This document shows, piece by piece, positions 13,401-27,712 of a stretch of DNA of 64,000 nucleotides. This DNA is from Numida meleagris (taxonomy: Eukaryota > Chordata > Aves > Galliformes > Numididae): positions 15,131,791-15,195,790 of the forward strand of contig NC_034438.1 of NCBI RefSeq assembly GCF_002078875.1, written 5' to 3'. The position numbers and the translations under genes were made by a program. The stretch's first letter is position 1. Every line of letters starts with the position of its first letter. A model generated the notes under the pieces. It saw only the letters and a list, made by a program, of their open reading frames with translations. It did not search any database and was not told the DNA's origin.

Positions 13401-15140
13401 ATTTCTGTGATTATGCAATGTAGTTTCCTACAGCCAGAGAGAATTTAGTGAAGTTATTTACAATCCTGGTATGCCAGAAAATAAAAATAACCTATTTATT
13501 CAGTCTTGTGAACTGAAAATTGACCTAACCCCTTCCTCTTTAGTCATGAATTTTCTTCCCAAATGAAACCAGTGATGAAGTCATTGTTTTTGTCCAATGA
13601 ATCCAGAAGGAAAAAAAAAAATAATAATGCTCTCTTATTATGCTGATATTTCTGCGTGCTGAACATCTGTCATCAAAACTCTTCAGCAGTATAGGGGGAG
13701 AGAGGAGGAGAAAGGGTGTAGTTCAGACTTTTCGCAACTTCTTACACTACCGCAAATGACTGTGGGTTTTCCATCCTTGTCACTGGTGCTGTCAGACACA
13801 TGTTTATAACTATTATGTGGTTTTGATGGTGGCATCTGTCAATCCCAAAGATCCCTCAGTTCATAGGAGTATCTTCAATGATTTTCCAAGCACCACCATC
13901 AGGACTACCAGTGACCTTGAGAAAAGTGTTAACTGAGAGTCTCTGGAGGGATATAAGAATTACTTCTGAAAAGGCTGGAAGAAGCAAGTCAAGAAACCAA
14001 GAACTAAGACAGCTCCCCTTGTACTAGGTTGTATGGTTGGTTTTGGTCATTGAATTGTTTGGGAATTTTGGGGCATGAAGGAAAAGGTGATATGTTATTG
14101 TGGCATACGGAATCTGAATTATGACCAGAGCCATCAAAACCAGAGAACTGTAAGAGCCTGGACTGGAAAGATTTTCCTATAAATTTAGCATCCGTTTTAA
14201 GAGGCAGTAAAGAGGGAGACAGTGTGGTGCCATCTGATGCCTCTAGAGGCTGCATTTAAATCTTTTATTTCAGTTTTAATTGCATTATTTCATGCATAAT
14301 TTGCCTCTAAGAGGCTAGGACATTTGTAGAATAAATACTAAAATATAGATAGCTCTGTGACAGGAAGGAAAAAAAATATTCCTATATCTGGTTATTTATT
14401 TCTTTGTTTAGTGCTTCACATAATACATCACTTTCCATCTGAATTTGCAGTACTTTATAAAGTAAAAGCTTCTTTGTTTTAAGAAAATGCCCTCTGTAGT
14501 TGAGCATATGTCATAAGAGACCTCCTTAAATAACGAAGATGTTGTCATCTGTCAGGTTCTCTGACTACTTACAATATTATTGATTGAGATAAAAGTGTAA
14601 GACAGTTACCAGAAAGTGGAAAACTGAATCAGATGATGGAGAAAAAAAGGGAGAATTAATTTAAAATTATTAAAGTGAATCATTAGGCCTGTCCGGTAAA
14701 GTATCAGTCTGGGGAACTATGACCTATTCAAGGCTACGAAGATAGCAGAAGTGATTAATGGCACCAGGTGCTGTACTATAGTCTGGATTAGGTCGGAAGA
14801 CCTGTATTTTCAGATGACTTCATTTAAATAATGCACTAATGTGTACGTCTACATATTATTCTACTCTGCTAAGATTTTAACACATTCTAGGCGAGGTTTT
14901 CTATGCTGTTTTATTACCCTTTGTCCAAGTTGGAAACAACAAAGAACATAAACCCTGCATTCCATACACATTGGTTACTCTTAGCATGGGAGACATCCTA
15001 AAAGCTGAAACTTCACATAGCCACCTACCCTACACTATGTCAGAGCACTAGCTTGGTGATGCCCAAAGAATTTTTAAATTTTTATGGCAATAAATCCAAT
15101 TCAAGCTATAGGATTTTCTCTTGTCTTTTCTGCATGCGTC

Positions 15141-15168
15141 TGTTTGTTTTTGTTTTTGTTTTTGTTTT
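15141..15168. repeat. (TTTTTG)n simple repeat
   Basis: Tandem TTTTTG units, preceded by one TGTTTG unit. Confidence 0.7.
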
Positions 15169-18100
15169 CTGAAGAGTAATCCCATCAAGAAAATATTTTC
15201 TTCAGAAACTGAAGGGCAGCAACTTGAGAAATCATTTTATACAAAGAGCCTTATTGTGATAGTGTGCAACATTACTGCTAGGTTTATATGATCCCTGAGG
15301 TTATTTTGTGGAGTCTTTATACAACATTATGTAATTTGAGATGTATATGAGTCAAAATAGTTACCTACTCTCCCTTTGTAGTCCACAGAAAAAGATAATA
15401 ATCTCCTAAGAATAATTAAGCACATCCCAAGCTAAGTGCCTGTAAGGTGATGGTTCAGCCTCTAGAGGTACCTATTTCTTTTCCCTGAGTAAGGACTAAT
15501 TCCAGGTGGGAGCTGAATACCAAAAAGTATCATAATGCCAAAAGTAAAGTAATCATTTAATAATTGGATCCAAGTCTGATTTACCTTACTTGAAACCAAT
15601 GCATACCTCTGTGTCCCAAACGCTTGTTAAATTCTATATTTGATTTTGCAAATTCTATCTTACAGTCTGTTTTTGGAAGTGATCTGGACACATTGCTCCA
15701 AATTGTTAAAAGCATTTGAATATCTTTCCACTGAAGATGTGGCAGAGGATTAACGTCATCCTCAAAACCTCCAGCTGGGCTTAGGCAGCTCCACTCCCGT
15801 ATTAAATCCAGGGTCTTGTACTTCTTAGCTGGTACTATGTTCTCAGCCAGTGGAGACCACAAGGGTGAGGCAGGGTGCAGGGACAGCTCTTCTGGGTCAC
15901 TGTGTCCTCTGGCTCACTGAGTCATAGATGTCAATGGATTTTATGCCAGACTGAAATAACTTAGTTGTTTTGCAATTGCAGATTTTAAGTTATGTTTTGA
16001 TTTCCTTGAAATCTCTTACATCTTAGATGCTTCATATCTATGAAATCTCTATTGAGTAATGACAAAGCTTGAAATTAGAAATAAATGCTTTAATATGGAT
16101 ATCTAATTTATTCAAGAAATACTGGCTCAGAAAAGAGAGGGTTTTTCTACAAGGCAGAAAAAAGAGACTAGGGAGAGAAATAGTTACCTCATAATTCTTT
16201 TTTGTCTGTATGTGTATGAAACTAATAGTGTCTTCAAGAGCACCTTCATTTTCAAAAGCACTCTCTTCTGCATAGTCAGCTGCTTCCTGAGGTGCAGCAT
16301 ACAGTAGATGTCAGGCTCGCACCGCTGTGAGAGCTGCAGCTGTATCAGATGCTCTGCTGAGTCACAACACCCGCTTGCCTGTGATTCACTACAACTGGCT
16401 ATTGGTTTGTGCTTGGCGGTGTGGCAGGTCTTTGCTCTCTCTTCCTGAAGGTAGGGTAATCTTTGGGTGAGAGAGGCAGTTCAGATGATTTGCTGTTTAC
16501 TCTATAAACTTCTTTCCAAGTTCAGCCAACTTCTCACTTGATTGGTCCACATATTATACTTATGCTGTCAGATTTTCTTTTGTCTTCACAATATATCAAC
16601 AGTTCACTGGCACATCTTTGCACATGATCTATGCACAAAGAGAGAGTACATAGAAAATACGCAGACTCATGCCTTGATTTTGTTTTCATTTTCTTCCAAG
16701 AATAGTAAATCAGTAGAACATCCTTTCATCTCACTATGTATTTGCAGAACCACTAATACAATTCAGCAAAGCCACTTGAATCTCCATTTTATAAGTTCAA
16801 GGCCATCAACTTCTCTCATTCTCTTCACCTTCCTACATCTTCTCCTCCAGAAGTAATGGAGGTTCAGGCAGATCTTGTAGAACAATCCTGACTGCATCCA
16901 GCACTATCCATGAGACTTCAGTCTGCTCCCATAACTACGGTTAAAGACATACCTGTGTGCTTTGCCAGCTCAGGAATTTGACATGAATTCAGTAACTGGA
17001 ACTGGGCATAGTATTGCATAAGAAAACTTTTTTTTTTTTTTTAAATTAGCCAAGAGATAACATTGCAGATACAAATAAATGAGGTATGGAGTAGAGATAA
17101 ATGCTAAAAATTAGAAAACCTTAGTGCATTTAAACCAGAGCTCGATATGAATATGTATTTAGCCAGGAAACTGTTGAATGTGCAAGTGGATTTATTTTGG
17201 TGAATATTTAGTATAATACCTCTCTGTGAGTCAGGCAGCTGTGCTGGAAGATATCTGATGTACACAGATTAGTTTATGTAATAGCGAGGCCTGTCAGAGT
17301 TTACTTCAATTTTTCATGTTACTTTCAGAACTAATATAGTGAAAGAGGGTGTATACTTGACCAAAATTTAAATAGGATTTTAATTTTTAAAAACATTGCA
17401 TTTCTAATCAACTTCCTCTTGTCTTTGTGCTCGTTTAGTGAAACTGCCACTGCCATGACAGTGGTTGACAATAACAGATAAAGTGTTGCAGATAAGAATG
17501 AGGTTGATACATTTTACATGAAAGCTCTAAAGCTATGATTTTTTTTTAAAATCAACTATCTGACTGGGACTGTTTTCATTTGCTTTTTAGCACCTCATTA
17601 GGATTACTGGTATTTTCCTGAAGTACTAAACTGCTGCCCCTGTCACAGTTCATCTTCCTTCTCTAATCACTCTGTTTACTGAAAATTATCACATTTCATT
17701 CTACGATAATATAATTGGAATATTTTATTTGAGAATATAGATCAGCAATACAGGGCAACATCACTTTGCATCCTCCTGTCACAGCTCCTTGGCATTCTGG
17801 GAAGCAGCACAGATGTCACGTTTGTGCCACTGGAGGACAGCATTGGGATGAATTTCTTATACTCAATACCTTTTGGCAGTTAATCCTTGCTTTTGAATGG
17901 CAATGAGAATCCTACAGCATTTTTATGCGTCTTCTACCCTAGAGCAGTAGCAGCACCTCTACAATGTACCTAGAAATGCTAGATGAATATCCAGGTCACC
18001 TTGACTGTGATCTTTGTACTGCTTTTGGACTGAAATCACATTAGTCTTAGAATTGTGCTGTCTGAATTTGGAATATGGACCCTCACTGTGACTCTTCCTA

Positions 18101-21100
18101 CTCATTCCCTGCAGCCCCAACCACTTAAGCACAAGGGGTTTTGACAGTCTTTAGTACAAATACCTAGGTTTTGCGATTGCTTACTAGCATGCTTACATTA
18201 TGTTTAAGATAATCATATTCCCTAATTTATTAATAATAAATTCTTATTAATAATCAAAAATTGGTATTATTTTGGGGGAAGAGGGGAAAGAATTTTCTTT
18301 GTAAAGTAGGACATTTTCAGCACTTATTAAATTCCAATGGTGTTGAAAATTTTTTTTTCTCAGGTGACATGAATTTTGATTATTTTTGTCCTCTTTTCCT
18401 CTTTTCTTTTTAATCTAGGTGGCCACTATGGAAACAAACCCATAAGAATAGGTAGATGATGAATAGAACTGCTCAGTGATTGATCAAGGCAGTGGTCAAA
18501 ATCCAGAGTACCAAATCAGCTCACTGCAGTGACGATTACCACACTATAAAAATGCTGACTGATGAGCACCTTCTATTCTCAGACTCCAACACGACATTTC
18601 TTCAAACCAGGGCAATTGAAGTATGAGACTATAAAGTGAACTTGACATGAGGGGGAAGGTGCTTTCCAGAGAGAAAGGCAAAGAAAGAAGTAACAAGGAG
18701 TACTGTGATTTGGCTCATGATAACTACAGTACATGATACAAGTAGTTTAAATTGTTATTTTGGGGTACTCGGAATTGAAGTTAAGTAGATGCACCTTGAA
18801 CCTTAGCAACTGCTACAACTTTCAGTTGCATATGTAAGAGAAGATCTTCCTGAAATACCAGCATCTAAAGTGTCTAGGCAAACTATTCTTTTTCCCTCCA
18901 AAACATGCAAGTTTTCAAAGCACAATTTCATAACTAGCACCCAGATTTTCCAAAGAATTATGAAGCTCCACAGTTCCAAACCTTTCAGCTGTGCCTTGAC
19001 CTCCACCTTGGTGCTCCCATAAGTGCAGTTCTCCAGTCTGCTCCCTGCTGGAATATTCCTATGTCACAAGCAGATCCATTTCACTTCACCTGATAAGCTT
19101 TCTAGGCCACCAAAATGATCTCAGATAATAATTATAGGTACAGTCAAAAATGCAATGTGTTGCATTATATAGCTAGTTGTTTGAAGGCTATGTAATCATC
19201 TAATCATAAGGCAGATAGAAATAAGACCAGCACCATGACTGATTTCAGTGATATAGAAGGGATTTAAAATAAATCCTTTTTTATAACAGATGTACAAACC
19301 TTTGAGAAACCAGACCTTTCCAGTTCTAGTGACACCAGCTATGCCATTCACGTCTGAAAGCATGCTGCCTCTTGAATTGACACTACATTGAATATCACTC
19401 ATGCAGTAAGTTGCAGACCAATATAGTAAGGTATGTTTAAGGAAAAAATTCACAACCAGGAAGTTACTAACCAGAATTCTTAGTGCAATCACTCCATCAC
19501 TCTGTTTTCTTCTTTCATTCATCCAGCAAACCAATCCTAAAGAAAAAACAGAAAACTATTTTGGTTGTACAGAATGTGTATTTGTGGTTTTTTTTACGTT
19601 GTTTTGACAAAGAAGTGAGACATGAGAAGAAACACAAAAGCCTACGCAAAATCTGCTTCAGAGAGGAAGAAAATGATCTGATTTCTATAATTTTTGAGGA
19701 GGGGACCATGCTAGTGATCTCTAATTGCAGCAGGAAAAGTTCCTGTTAGACATCACTGTGGAAACATTCTAACATGAATAGTAAAGCACTGGAGTACTTT
19801 GGACAGCCTGTGGATTTTCTATCATCAGAAGCTGCAAAAAAAGAAGTTTGCTAAACATCTATCAAAAATAATAAGTGTATAATTGATTTTACTGTGGAGC
19901 ACGTGGGTAAACTTATGAACTTTTGAGGCCTTTTCATCCCTCTGAGTCTGTAATTCTATGAAGCTGCTGTTTTTAAAACATGCCTCATTGTTGTGTTCTG
20001 TCTTAGTAAGGAAAGTTTCTATTAACACAGTTCAATATTAGATCAGATGTAAGAGATGCAGGGAATGAAACTGATTTCTGTGCTTGAACTTACAAGACAA
20101 CTGTAAGCTACCCATACAGATAAATCAAATGCAAGTTATCAGTGCCACTGAAACATGATTGTTATAAATTGAACAAGCATCAGGACCTTTGCAGGATAAG
20201 TGTGGTACCACTTCCAAATGGAAGGTAGATGTAAAATATTCTTTATGGTCTGGGCTCAGGCCCTTTGGTGTACAGCTATGAAGGAAAAGGCTGTGGTTAG
20301 CTGTGAAATGGTGAGCTCCAGTAGACATGGATAGGAAGGTTATTGTTTCATGAGCTGGTTCCTTTGTGTGAAGGTACCACTCCTCCTGCTTATACTAATT
20401 AACTGTTCATCTGATTGCTGCCTATCCTGTAATCTTTTAATTATTTATATAAAGTAAAGCTTTGCTATCTACTATTGCTAAAAGATGAGAGTGTTTCAGT
20501 TGTGACTTTTTTCCTGAATCAAGGGAGGGGGTTTTTACTCCCAAAGAGGGAGATCAGTGCTTTCGAGTTACAATCTCTTTTAGATTGTCTAATTGTACTC
20601 TAGACACACAGCTGGAGCTGTTAAACTGAAGAGGCAGAAATACACATGAAAGTTGAACATTACAAAACCAAATATGTCTCCTTTAGAGCTCTAATCCAAC
20701 AGGATTTAGTTTCCAGGCCTTTGCTAGGCAAAATTTGTCCTGTTATGTTTTGATTTATGTTTAAATAGTCAACAGAAAGCATTTGAAATGGTGATATAGA
20801 GAACACAAGATTACAAGTGTTCCACAAAACCTTTAACATTTGGAGAGAAAAGATCTTTTCTGAGCCAAGGTGGCTCTCAAGATGAAACAAATTATAGCTC
20901 TGCACTTGACTTGCTTTCTGTGAAGTATCGTCCAAGCACACACACTTAGGTATAATAATCTGCAATGTACTATACTATTTTACTTAGCAGCAAATAAAAT
21001 GTGACCTCTTCACTTTAATGAAGAGAGATCTGGAAAACTTCCCATAAATGCATCTTTTCTTGTAGATAAATGTGAGGAGAATACAGTACCTAGCTAATCG

Positions 21101-22212
21101 AATACCTTAAACAATAACTCAAAGCTTCTGGCTTTTAAATCATTCCTACTGCTTTTCTGGTGACATCACAGGAAAGTGCTGCCAACACAACTCCTTTGCA
21201 GATAATAACAGATGGTTAGCCATGGAAATTTTTGGACACGGTGGCTGTAATCAAAGTCTCCTGAAGCAGGCAGTTTTAGAATGCAGGTACCTGTTTCATT
21301 TGTGAAAATTATTCTTGCCAGGTTAGGAGATGCTGCTGGTTGTGATGGCCTTTAGAAAGCTGCCCTGAAGAAGGCTGTTAGATTGGTCAAGAAGAAATGA
21401 AAGGATTCCAGACATTGAAGAAATGCTTAGTTTGGTGGGACACACTGACTCTTAACACTTCACAACTCCCACACAGGGAAAGTCTAAACAAAGCATCAAA
21501 TGCTCAGACTTTGTGTAGTCAGTTTCAGATTAATTCAAGGGGTAATTCTTTGAAGGTGACAAACAACTGGAAAGATAGGTAATAAACAGAAAGACTTTAC
21601 TTTGTCTTGAGACAACATTGCGTTGAGATTTTTTTCTAACTCCTACCAAAAAATCTAAGCAATATGGTGTGATACCTTTGGACTTTGTGCAATTACTTGT
21701 AATCCAGATTCAGGCACCAGAAGGACTAGTTATTTGTGCATATTGACAAAGACCAAGCAGCTTTCCAAGTGTTTGGAAGAATATTTTTAGATAAGAATCT
21801 AAAAGTGCAGATGCTTGTCCAAATGTATATGAAACTCTACCATTCCTTTCTCTCTCACCCTGCTAGATCAGAGAGATACTCCAAGCCTTTTTTTCTCTGA
21901 GAAATCTTGCAGGAACAAGGTTCTCCTCCTCAAGCAGAGCTTGGAGTTCAAACCACTTTTGGATGAAAATGCACTTGTAAAAACAGAGATAAAAGTAAAC
22001 CTAACCTGCACTGTAGCCAAAACTCCAAATCAAAACATCTTTCCAATAAAGAAAACATTAAAATAATCTGAATCTTAAATGTTATGGTGAGCTTCTTACT
22101 CCTGTAATTGGATGATCCAACAGCTAGAGCCAAACATCCTGACTAGGCTTCATCATGGCTCAAACTGGATAATAATCTTGTTTTGAAATTTATAGCTTGT
22201 TCTTTTCTCATT

Positions 22213-22258
22213 AAAAAAAAAAAAAAAGAAAGAAAGAAAGAAAAAGAAAAAAAAAAAA
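22213..22258. repeat. A-rich / (GAAA)n tract
   Basis: A homopolymer A run leading into GAAA repeats and another A run. It could be an old retroposon tail, but I see no recognisable body on its 5' side. Confidence 0.7.
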
Positions 22259-24089
22259 CCTGAAGTGTTCTGAAATCTCTGCAATGTACTGGGGAAAAGT
22301 TTGGTTCAATTTGTGACTCTACGCAAATCACTTTTTTGCCTCCTTCACATTTGTTAAAATCCCAAAAGAGCATGACAAATTGAATCAGCTGTTTGACAGG
22401 CAATCATCTCATTGCTGATCGCCCACTAGAGTTTCAAAAGCATCCGGCTGAAACTCAGCCATCTCTTTTATCATCTGTAGCACACCAGAATATTATGAAA
22501 GAAACTACTGCCAAAAAGGTGGGAGGTGCCAGAGTTTTTATGAGCAACATTTAAAGTGTCAGTTCCTCAAGAAAAAGCCTGCAGCTTTTTACAGAAAATA
22601 ACCTTTTTGTAGATTTTTTACTGTGAGGCATATATGTTATAGGAAAGGTGATGATTTCTACTAATTATACAGTGTAGTGTTTGCAAACCACTCTGAGAAT
22701 GATTCTACAGGTCTTCAGAATCATAAAAGTGCTATTCTATTGGAGGCATGGAGCAGAAACTGGGACAGGAATCCATCAGCTGGATTGGGTTTGCCAAGTC
22801 CGCGTGCTGGCAGATTGTGTGTCACTCAGAATAAAGGTTCTGCCCAGGAATAAGCATTTCAGCTGGCCCAAGTGCCCAGATGAGGGAGATCGGAGGTGGA
22901 GGGTTGGGACAGAGCAGTCAGAGGTTGGATATACAGGATGAGGACTTCCAGATGGGAGCTAAACTTAGCAGGAAGGAGAAACCCAGCCAAACCTTCACTC
23001 AGCTCCCTCCCATTTCTGACATATGTCAACGTCCTCTTGTACCCCACCTCCACAAAAACATCCCCCCAGGACTGCTGCATGCTGCCTGTTCCTGCACTTG
23101 CCCCTCAGTGCACCAGGGATGTAATTCCCTGTTTTGTCACCTACCTCCTTTGTAACCATGGGAAAGTTTTACCAAACAGGATCCACACAGGAAAGCGATC
23201 CTGATCCTCAGACTTAGGAGTCTGATTCTCACACTGTCGGTTTCTTTGCATGCCCCGAAGTCTGTTAGCTTGGTCTCATGCCAAGCCCAGGAAGATTAGG
23301 TGCCTCGTAATGAGCCTCACACATGCTGAAGAGATGGGCTCGGGATGGATGTGAAGGCCGATGTCAGGGGTGTTTCATGTCTAACTCAAAGGCTTCAGCA
23401 CTCAGCTCTGGGATGGCCGCAACCTAGAATGTTAACCCACACGTTATTCATTCTGCAGTTTCTCAGAACATCACTTAGTGTGAGAACACCACTTTTGTAC
23501 TTCAAAAGGGACAAAAGAAACATAAATGTCATTTCAGAAGATGTCCTCAGTGTTCTTGGCAGTTAGATTTCTGAAGCTGGATAAGTAGAATTTGATTATG
23601 TTTCAGTGGTGGCTGTTCATACAGAGGAGAAAATGTTGATGCTACCTGTATCAGCCCTCAGAGTGCAAGGGAGACTGCTTTAGGTAACAGTGTGGATTTC
23701 TAGGAAAGCTGAGAGAAAGCACTGTAATTATTTGCATTTCTGTTAATGGCTGACATTATGAAGAGGGTCTATGTTCTTCGAAATACACTGGAGATTGCCC
23801 AAGGTACACCACCTCCACACACTCTGGCCAGCTGGTCTGGTCTGCTATTCACAGCTGCTTTTGTTACAAACACTCTGGTCAAATTTTAGCTGCAATCTTT
23901 TGTTTGTGTTCATAAACAGCTCTTCTAGGGATATATAAGATCTTTCATCATCTGATTAATGTGCTGATGCTAAAGGTGTTTCTCAGTATCAGTATTTCAC
24001 TTAGCCTATAATGTGTTGTTTTTTCTCTTATTCTTTCTTGAATAAGATGATGCAAAATACATCTTAGGACAATGTATAACATTGGAATG

Positions 24090-24330
24090 ACTTATTCTAG
24101 AGCTGTGGTCTCCACAGTGGGGTAGGCGTAGCCCAAGGAGTGCACAAGGTGATCTATTGGCGTGTGGCTCCATTTACAACTTCAATAACATGTGTGTAAC
24201 AGATAAACAAATAAGTATACATACACTGGGGGCAAGTGCTCAAAATGTTTTTATTTATACGTGATCAAAAATTTACAAACCGGCGTTTCAGAGCCCTGTC
24301 TTCTCATTGTGGTGCTATTTATTTCCTAAG
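24090..24330. mobile_element. possible decayed hAT/Charlie-like DNA transposon
   Basis: The segment 'gtggtctccacagtgggg' followed by 'ggcgtagcccaaggagtgca' and 'ctattggcgtgtggctcc' resembles the subterminal pattern of non-autonomous hAT (Charlie-type) elements, which often start with a 'gtggtctccaa...gtggggt.cgc.tacccc.aggggt' motif. I could not find a matching terminal inverted repeat or an 8-bp target duplication by eye, and no transposase frame is visible. The resemblance comes from memory of the family style, not an alignment. Confidence 0.3.
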
Positions 24331-27300
24331 AAAGCTTTGCCTTGAAGTGATAGCGTACAAAGAACCTTAGTGGAGAGCTCTATGCTCAGATGCATCATGT
24401 TTAAGCTTTTTTTTTGTTGTTGTTATCTTCCTTATCTAACTTGCAGTATATCTTTAGTGGCTTGACCCAAAGAAACAGCTATTTTCTCTGCTTCCAGGAA
24501 AATGATTGCTTGCGTATATGACACACGGAATTAATTTGCAGGTTGGCATAGCTGCTAAGACTAAACTGAGGTTGTTTTTTTTTTACATCATGATCATTCT
24601 GTACTAAACTGTTTTAACAGATATGCTCAATAATTATCCCACATTTAAGGTAACTGAATGCAGCACCATATTTAGAAATGGTTTATTATGCATTGTGTGA
24701 GCTTCACTAGCCCCGCAATTTTTATGTAATTCTTCTTGTGAGGCAAGGATTCACCTAACCTGACCATAACAACAAGATACTGTAGCACTGTGAAGTACAG
24801 CATGGGCTGAAAAACCTGCTGGGGAGAGTAGACAAATACCAGGACAGAGAGTACAGGCACATTTCTGTGCAGGACCAAAGCACAGAGGTTATGCACTGGG
24901 TCAGCAGAGATGCTTCCAACTGCACCTCTGTTATTCTCCTTCCTCAAGAGGAGTTTGCAGTAACTGAGTTTTCTCATGTGTTTCAAGAGCTCCTGTGCAC
25001 TTACGTCCAGGAGAAATTAAGCCTTACATCACTGTACACCACTGTCAAACCTGTCTCTGAATCAGTCACAATCTGCGCAGGTATCTGCTCTGTGCAGCTA
25101 CTGACTTTTCAGCAGCAATCTCTATCATGTGTATTTGGGGTTTTACAGGTAAGCAATTTTAGAGGTACATCAGGGACTCTTTTTTTGTGTGGAAACACGC
25201 AGACTGTCTACAAACTGTTATACTTCTAGAGTTTTTTCTCATTTAATTCTACCTGTTTCTCACTTCACATGCTGGCTGGAAAGTGTGCCACAGGACACAT
25301 AAAATAGCAGAAATATTTAGACCTTTTTAGAATACTGATCTTCTGATGTGCTTTTTTCTTAGTTTGCTTGTTTTGTTATTGGTTTGTATGGATGATGTGT
25401 TGATTTTGTTTCAATATGAATTCCATAAGGAAGATAAAAGCAGATTTTATTTCTGATGACTGTGTTTTTAGGAATACTTTTCTACCATAAATACAAATGT
25501 CCAAGAACAGAAAGAGCGGTCTGGAAGAGCTTTTCCATAAGACACAAGAAATTTCATATTTCAGTTACAGGAATCAGTAAGAGTGGCTCTCACCGGACCC
25601 ATTATTCATGTAGTCCACGATGCTATGCCTTGCATGAGACCTCAGGCTTTCACGGATTTGTTGGAAGTTGTTTCTTGCTTCCTGTGTGGCACCAATTTAA
25701 GAGCCTGGCATGTCTATTGCGGTAGCTCCTGCAGTCAGAGCCGGAGCAAAGACAGATGAAACTTGCCCAGAAAATTTATAATCTAACAAGGCGTGTGTTC
25801 ACAGCACCATAGATACAACTATAGACGCGTCCATACATTAAGCTTTGATTTGATGTTTATCCTCAATGGATTTTCTACTGCTAAAGTATTTTTACTCATC
25901 TTTGCACTTTTCCACAGAAAGCAAATGCGCTGTGCTTTAGCGCATAGTGCTTGTTTCTAACTGGCCTGATCCCAAGCACTCCTGATTTTCATGTGACCAC
26001 ATCCTTTCATTCTCTCCATCATAAGAGTGCTCTTGTCCCCCCGTACCCGCTCAGCGCTGCTCAGCATGCTGCACTTAGCTGCTGCCCTCACCAGAGCAAA
26101 GCCACCTCTTCATGAGCTGCTCTGCCGGAGTCTTGCCCTGGGAATTGTCTCAGATACACAGAACTGATGAGGCAGCGTCAGAAGGAGGATCTAAACCCTG
26201 GTGAGGGCCCTCCCACACACAACCCTCTACCAGGAAAAGGGCATGGATAAAAGAAAATGATGTGATAGCCTTTTCTGACTAAAAAAAAAATTCACCGTGT
26301 CATTCTGTCACCTGGAATCCCTTGGCCTGGGTGAAAAATCTGCCATGAAACTCCTGGGGGATGTCAATAGTCTGCTTAATTTCCATGGGATAATGGGGGT
26401 AACAGAAGGGGTACAAGAGCTATCGGTCTTCAAAACACAGAAAGTCTTTTGCTCTCAACCTGACAACAGGCAGTATGGCTGTTTACATGCAATTTACATA
26501 CAAATCAGCTACAAATTTTGAGTACTTTAATGTGAGAATATTTCCTCCATAATTGCTGGTGACCTGTGGATTTTTGGAAATAAACATAAATATTCTGATT
26601 GTTCTCTACCCCTACTTACGCATGAATCTCATTCTTGAGATTTTAGAACAGAGTTAATGAAAGGACCCAAATGTGTACAGCCAGCAGAGGAAGGTACAGA
26701 CTAAACTTTAAGGTCGCCAGATGTTTGTCGTAGGATTTGCGGCTGATAAGTGCTTTGAAGTATGCACTGTACTATCCGTTAGGACTGGCTGTGACACTTG
26801 TGCAGTAATGGGAGCAGAAGTGTGGATTTTTCTCCTGCCACAGAGCAGAGACAATCACTGCTGATTATGCCAAGCTAAAGATAACTAACTAGTTAACCGT
26901 AATAATTAGGGGAAACAATGATTCGCTTGTGCTGCACATATACCTAGAAAACCTGTTGCAATCTTGAACCCCTGAGATGTGGTTGCCATCCATCAGGCTC
27001 TGTACAGATGCACAATAACATTTCCGGCAGGCGAGCCCTAGTTTGTGCCCATCAATTTACTGCATACTGGCCTCAGGCCCTGCTGAAGTGACTGCTGCCC
27101 CCCTACTAGCTTAAATGAAAGGAAAATGGTCTTGTGCTCGAATGCTGGGCTGTTGGTCACTGTTGCATCGTGTTCTGGTGTTCCAGCAACAGAACAGCAG
27201 GATGAGCTTCTGTATCCCTGCCCCAGACACCACTTGAGCTGAGTCTGCCAGACAGCCACCTCAGGGAGGGAGTGAGGAGCAGAACCAACTAGGCAGGCTC

Positions 27301-27700
27301 AAGCTAATCCATATACTCAATGTATGATATGGTCTATGGATTTAAAAGCCAAATAGCATTTTGTTCAATGTAGATATTTGTAACACAGAAGATTATCCCA
27401 TCACATACAGCACAAACCTGAAGGAGAGCTCTTTTTAAGGACATTCCTATGAAAACCAGGCCTATCGTCCTCTTATCCTGCAAGCTTCAAACATCAGATT
27501 CTTTCTGCCCTCTCCCCACCTTTGACTCCCGCCATGACCATGTTTTGCACAGAAGGGCAATGCGCAGCCGGGCAGCCCGTGTGCTTTCACTGCAGGGGAG
27601 GGGAGAACACCGTCCTGGGTGAAGGCGCCATTTCCTAGTAGGCAAGATGTTAATTAGGTCACACACACGCACAAAAAAGGCAGCCACACGGTTCTCCGTC
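24331..27700. other. intergenic DNA, no gene seen
   Basis: Slightly less AT-rich than the DNA to the left. One stretch (24,672-25,229) is open on both strands for over 100 codons and ends near a perfect splice-donor string, CAG|GTAAGC (25,147-25,155); I do not recognise the peptide in either direction. A 20-base piece at 26,924-26,943 resembles the start of U6 snRNA but the likeness stops there. No transposon was recognised. Confidence 0.5.
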
Positions 27701-27712
27701 CCCAACCTCGTC

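Larger units (their letters stand above)
8641..24089. other. long AT-rich gene-desert stretch
   Basis: I see no coding exon, RNA gene or recognisable transposon in this 15.4-kb stretch. It holds minor simple repeats, listed separately. It also has a perfect 19-base AT palindrome (AATTTATTA-A-TAATAAATT) at 18224-18242. A 6-bp inverted repeat CCACTG/CAGTGG lies at 17447-17464 and is followed by two CAGATAA (GATA-type) sites. Open frames here are short and mostly on both strands at once, as expected of non-coding DNA. A minus-strand frame at 15,581-15,862 and a plus-strand frame at 16,542-16,856 have about 100 codons, with no family resemblance that I can name. Confidence 0.55.

Noticed and set aside
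18224..18242. 19-base AT-only palindrome
   Set aside because: Perfect, but composed only of A and T in a locally repetitive TTATTAATAAT region; expected by chance or slippage.
26924..26943. U6 snRNA-like string CGCTTGTGCTGCACATATAC
   Set aside because: About 16-17 of 20 bases resemble the start of U6, but the following sequence does not continue the match and no U6-type promoter or terminator is evident; probably chance.
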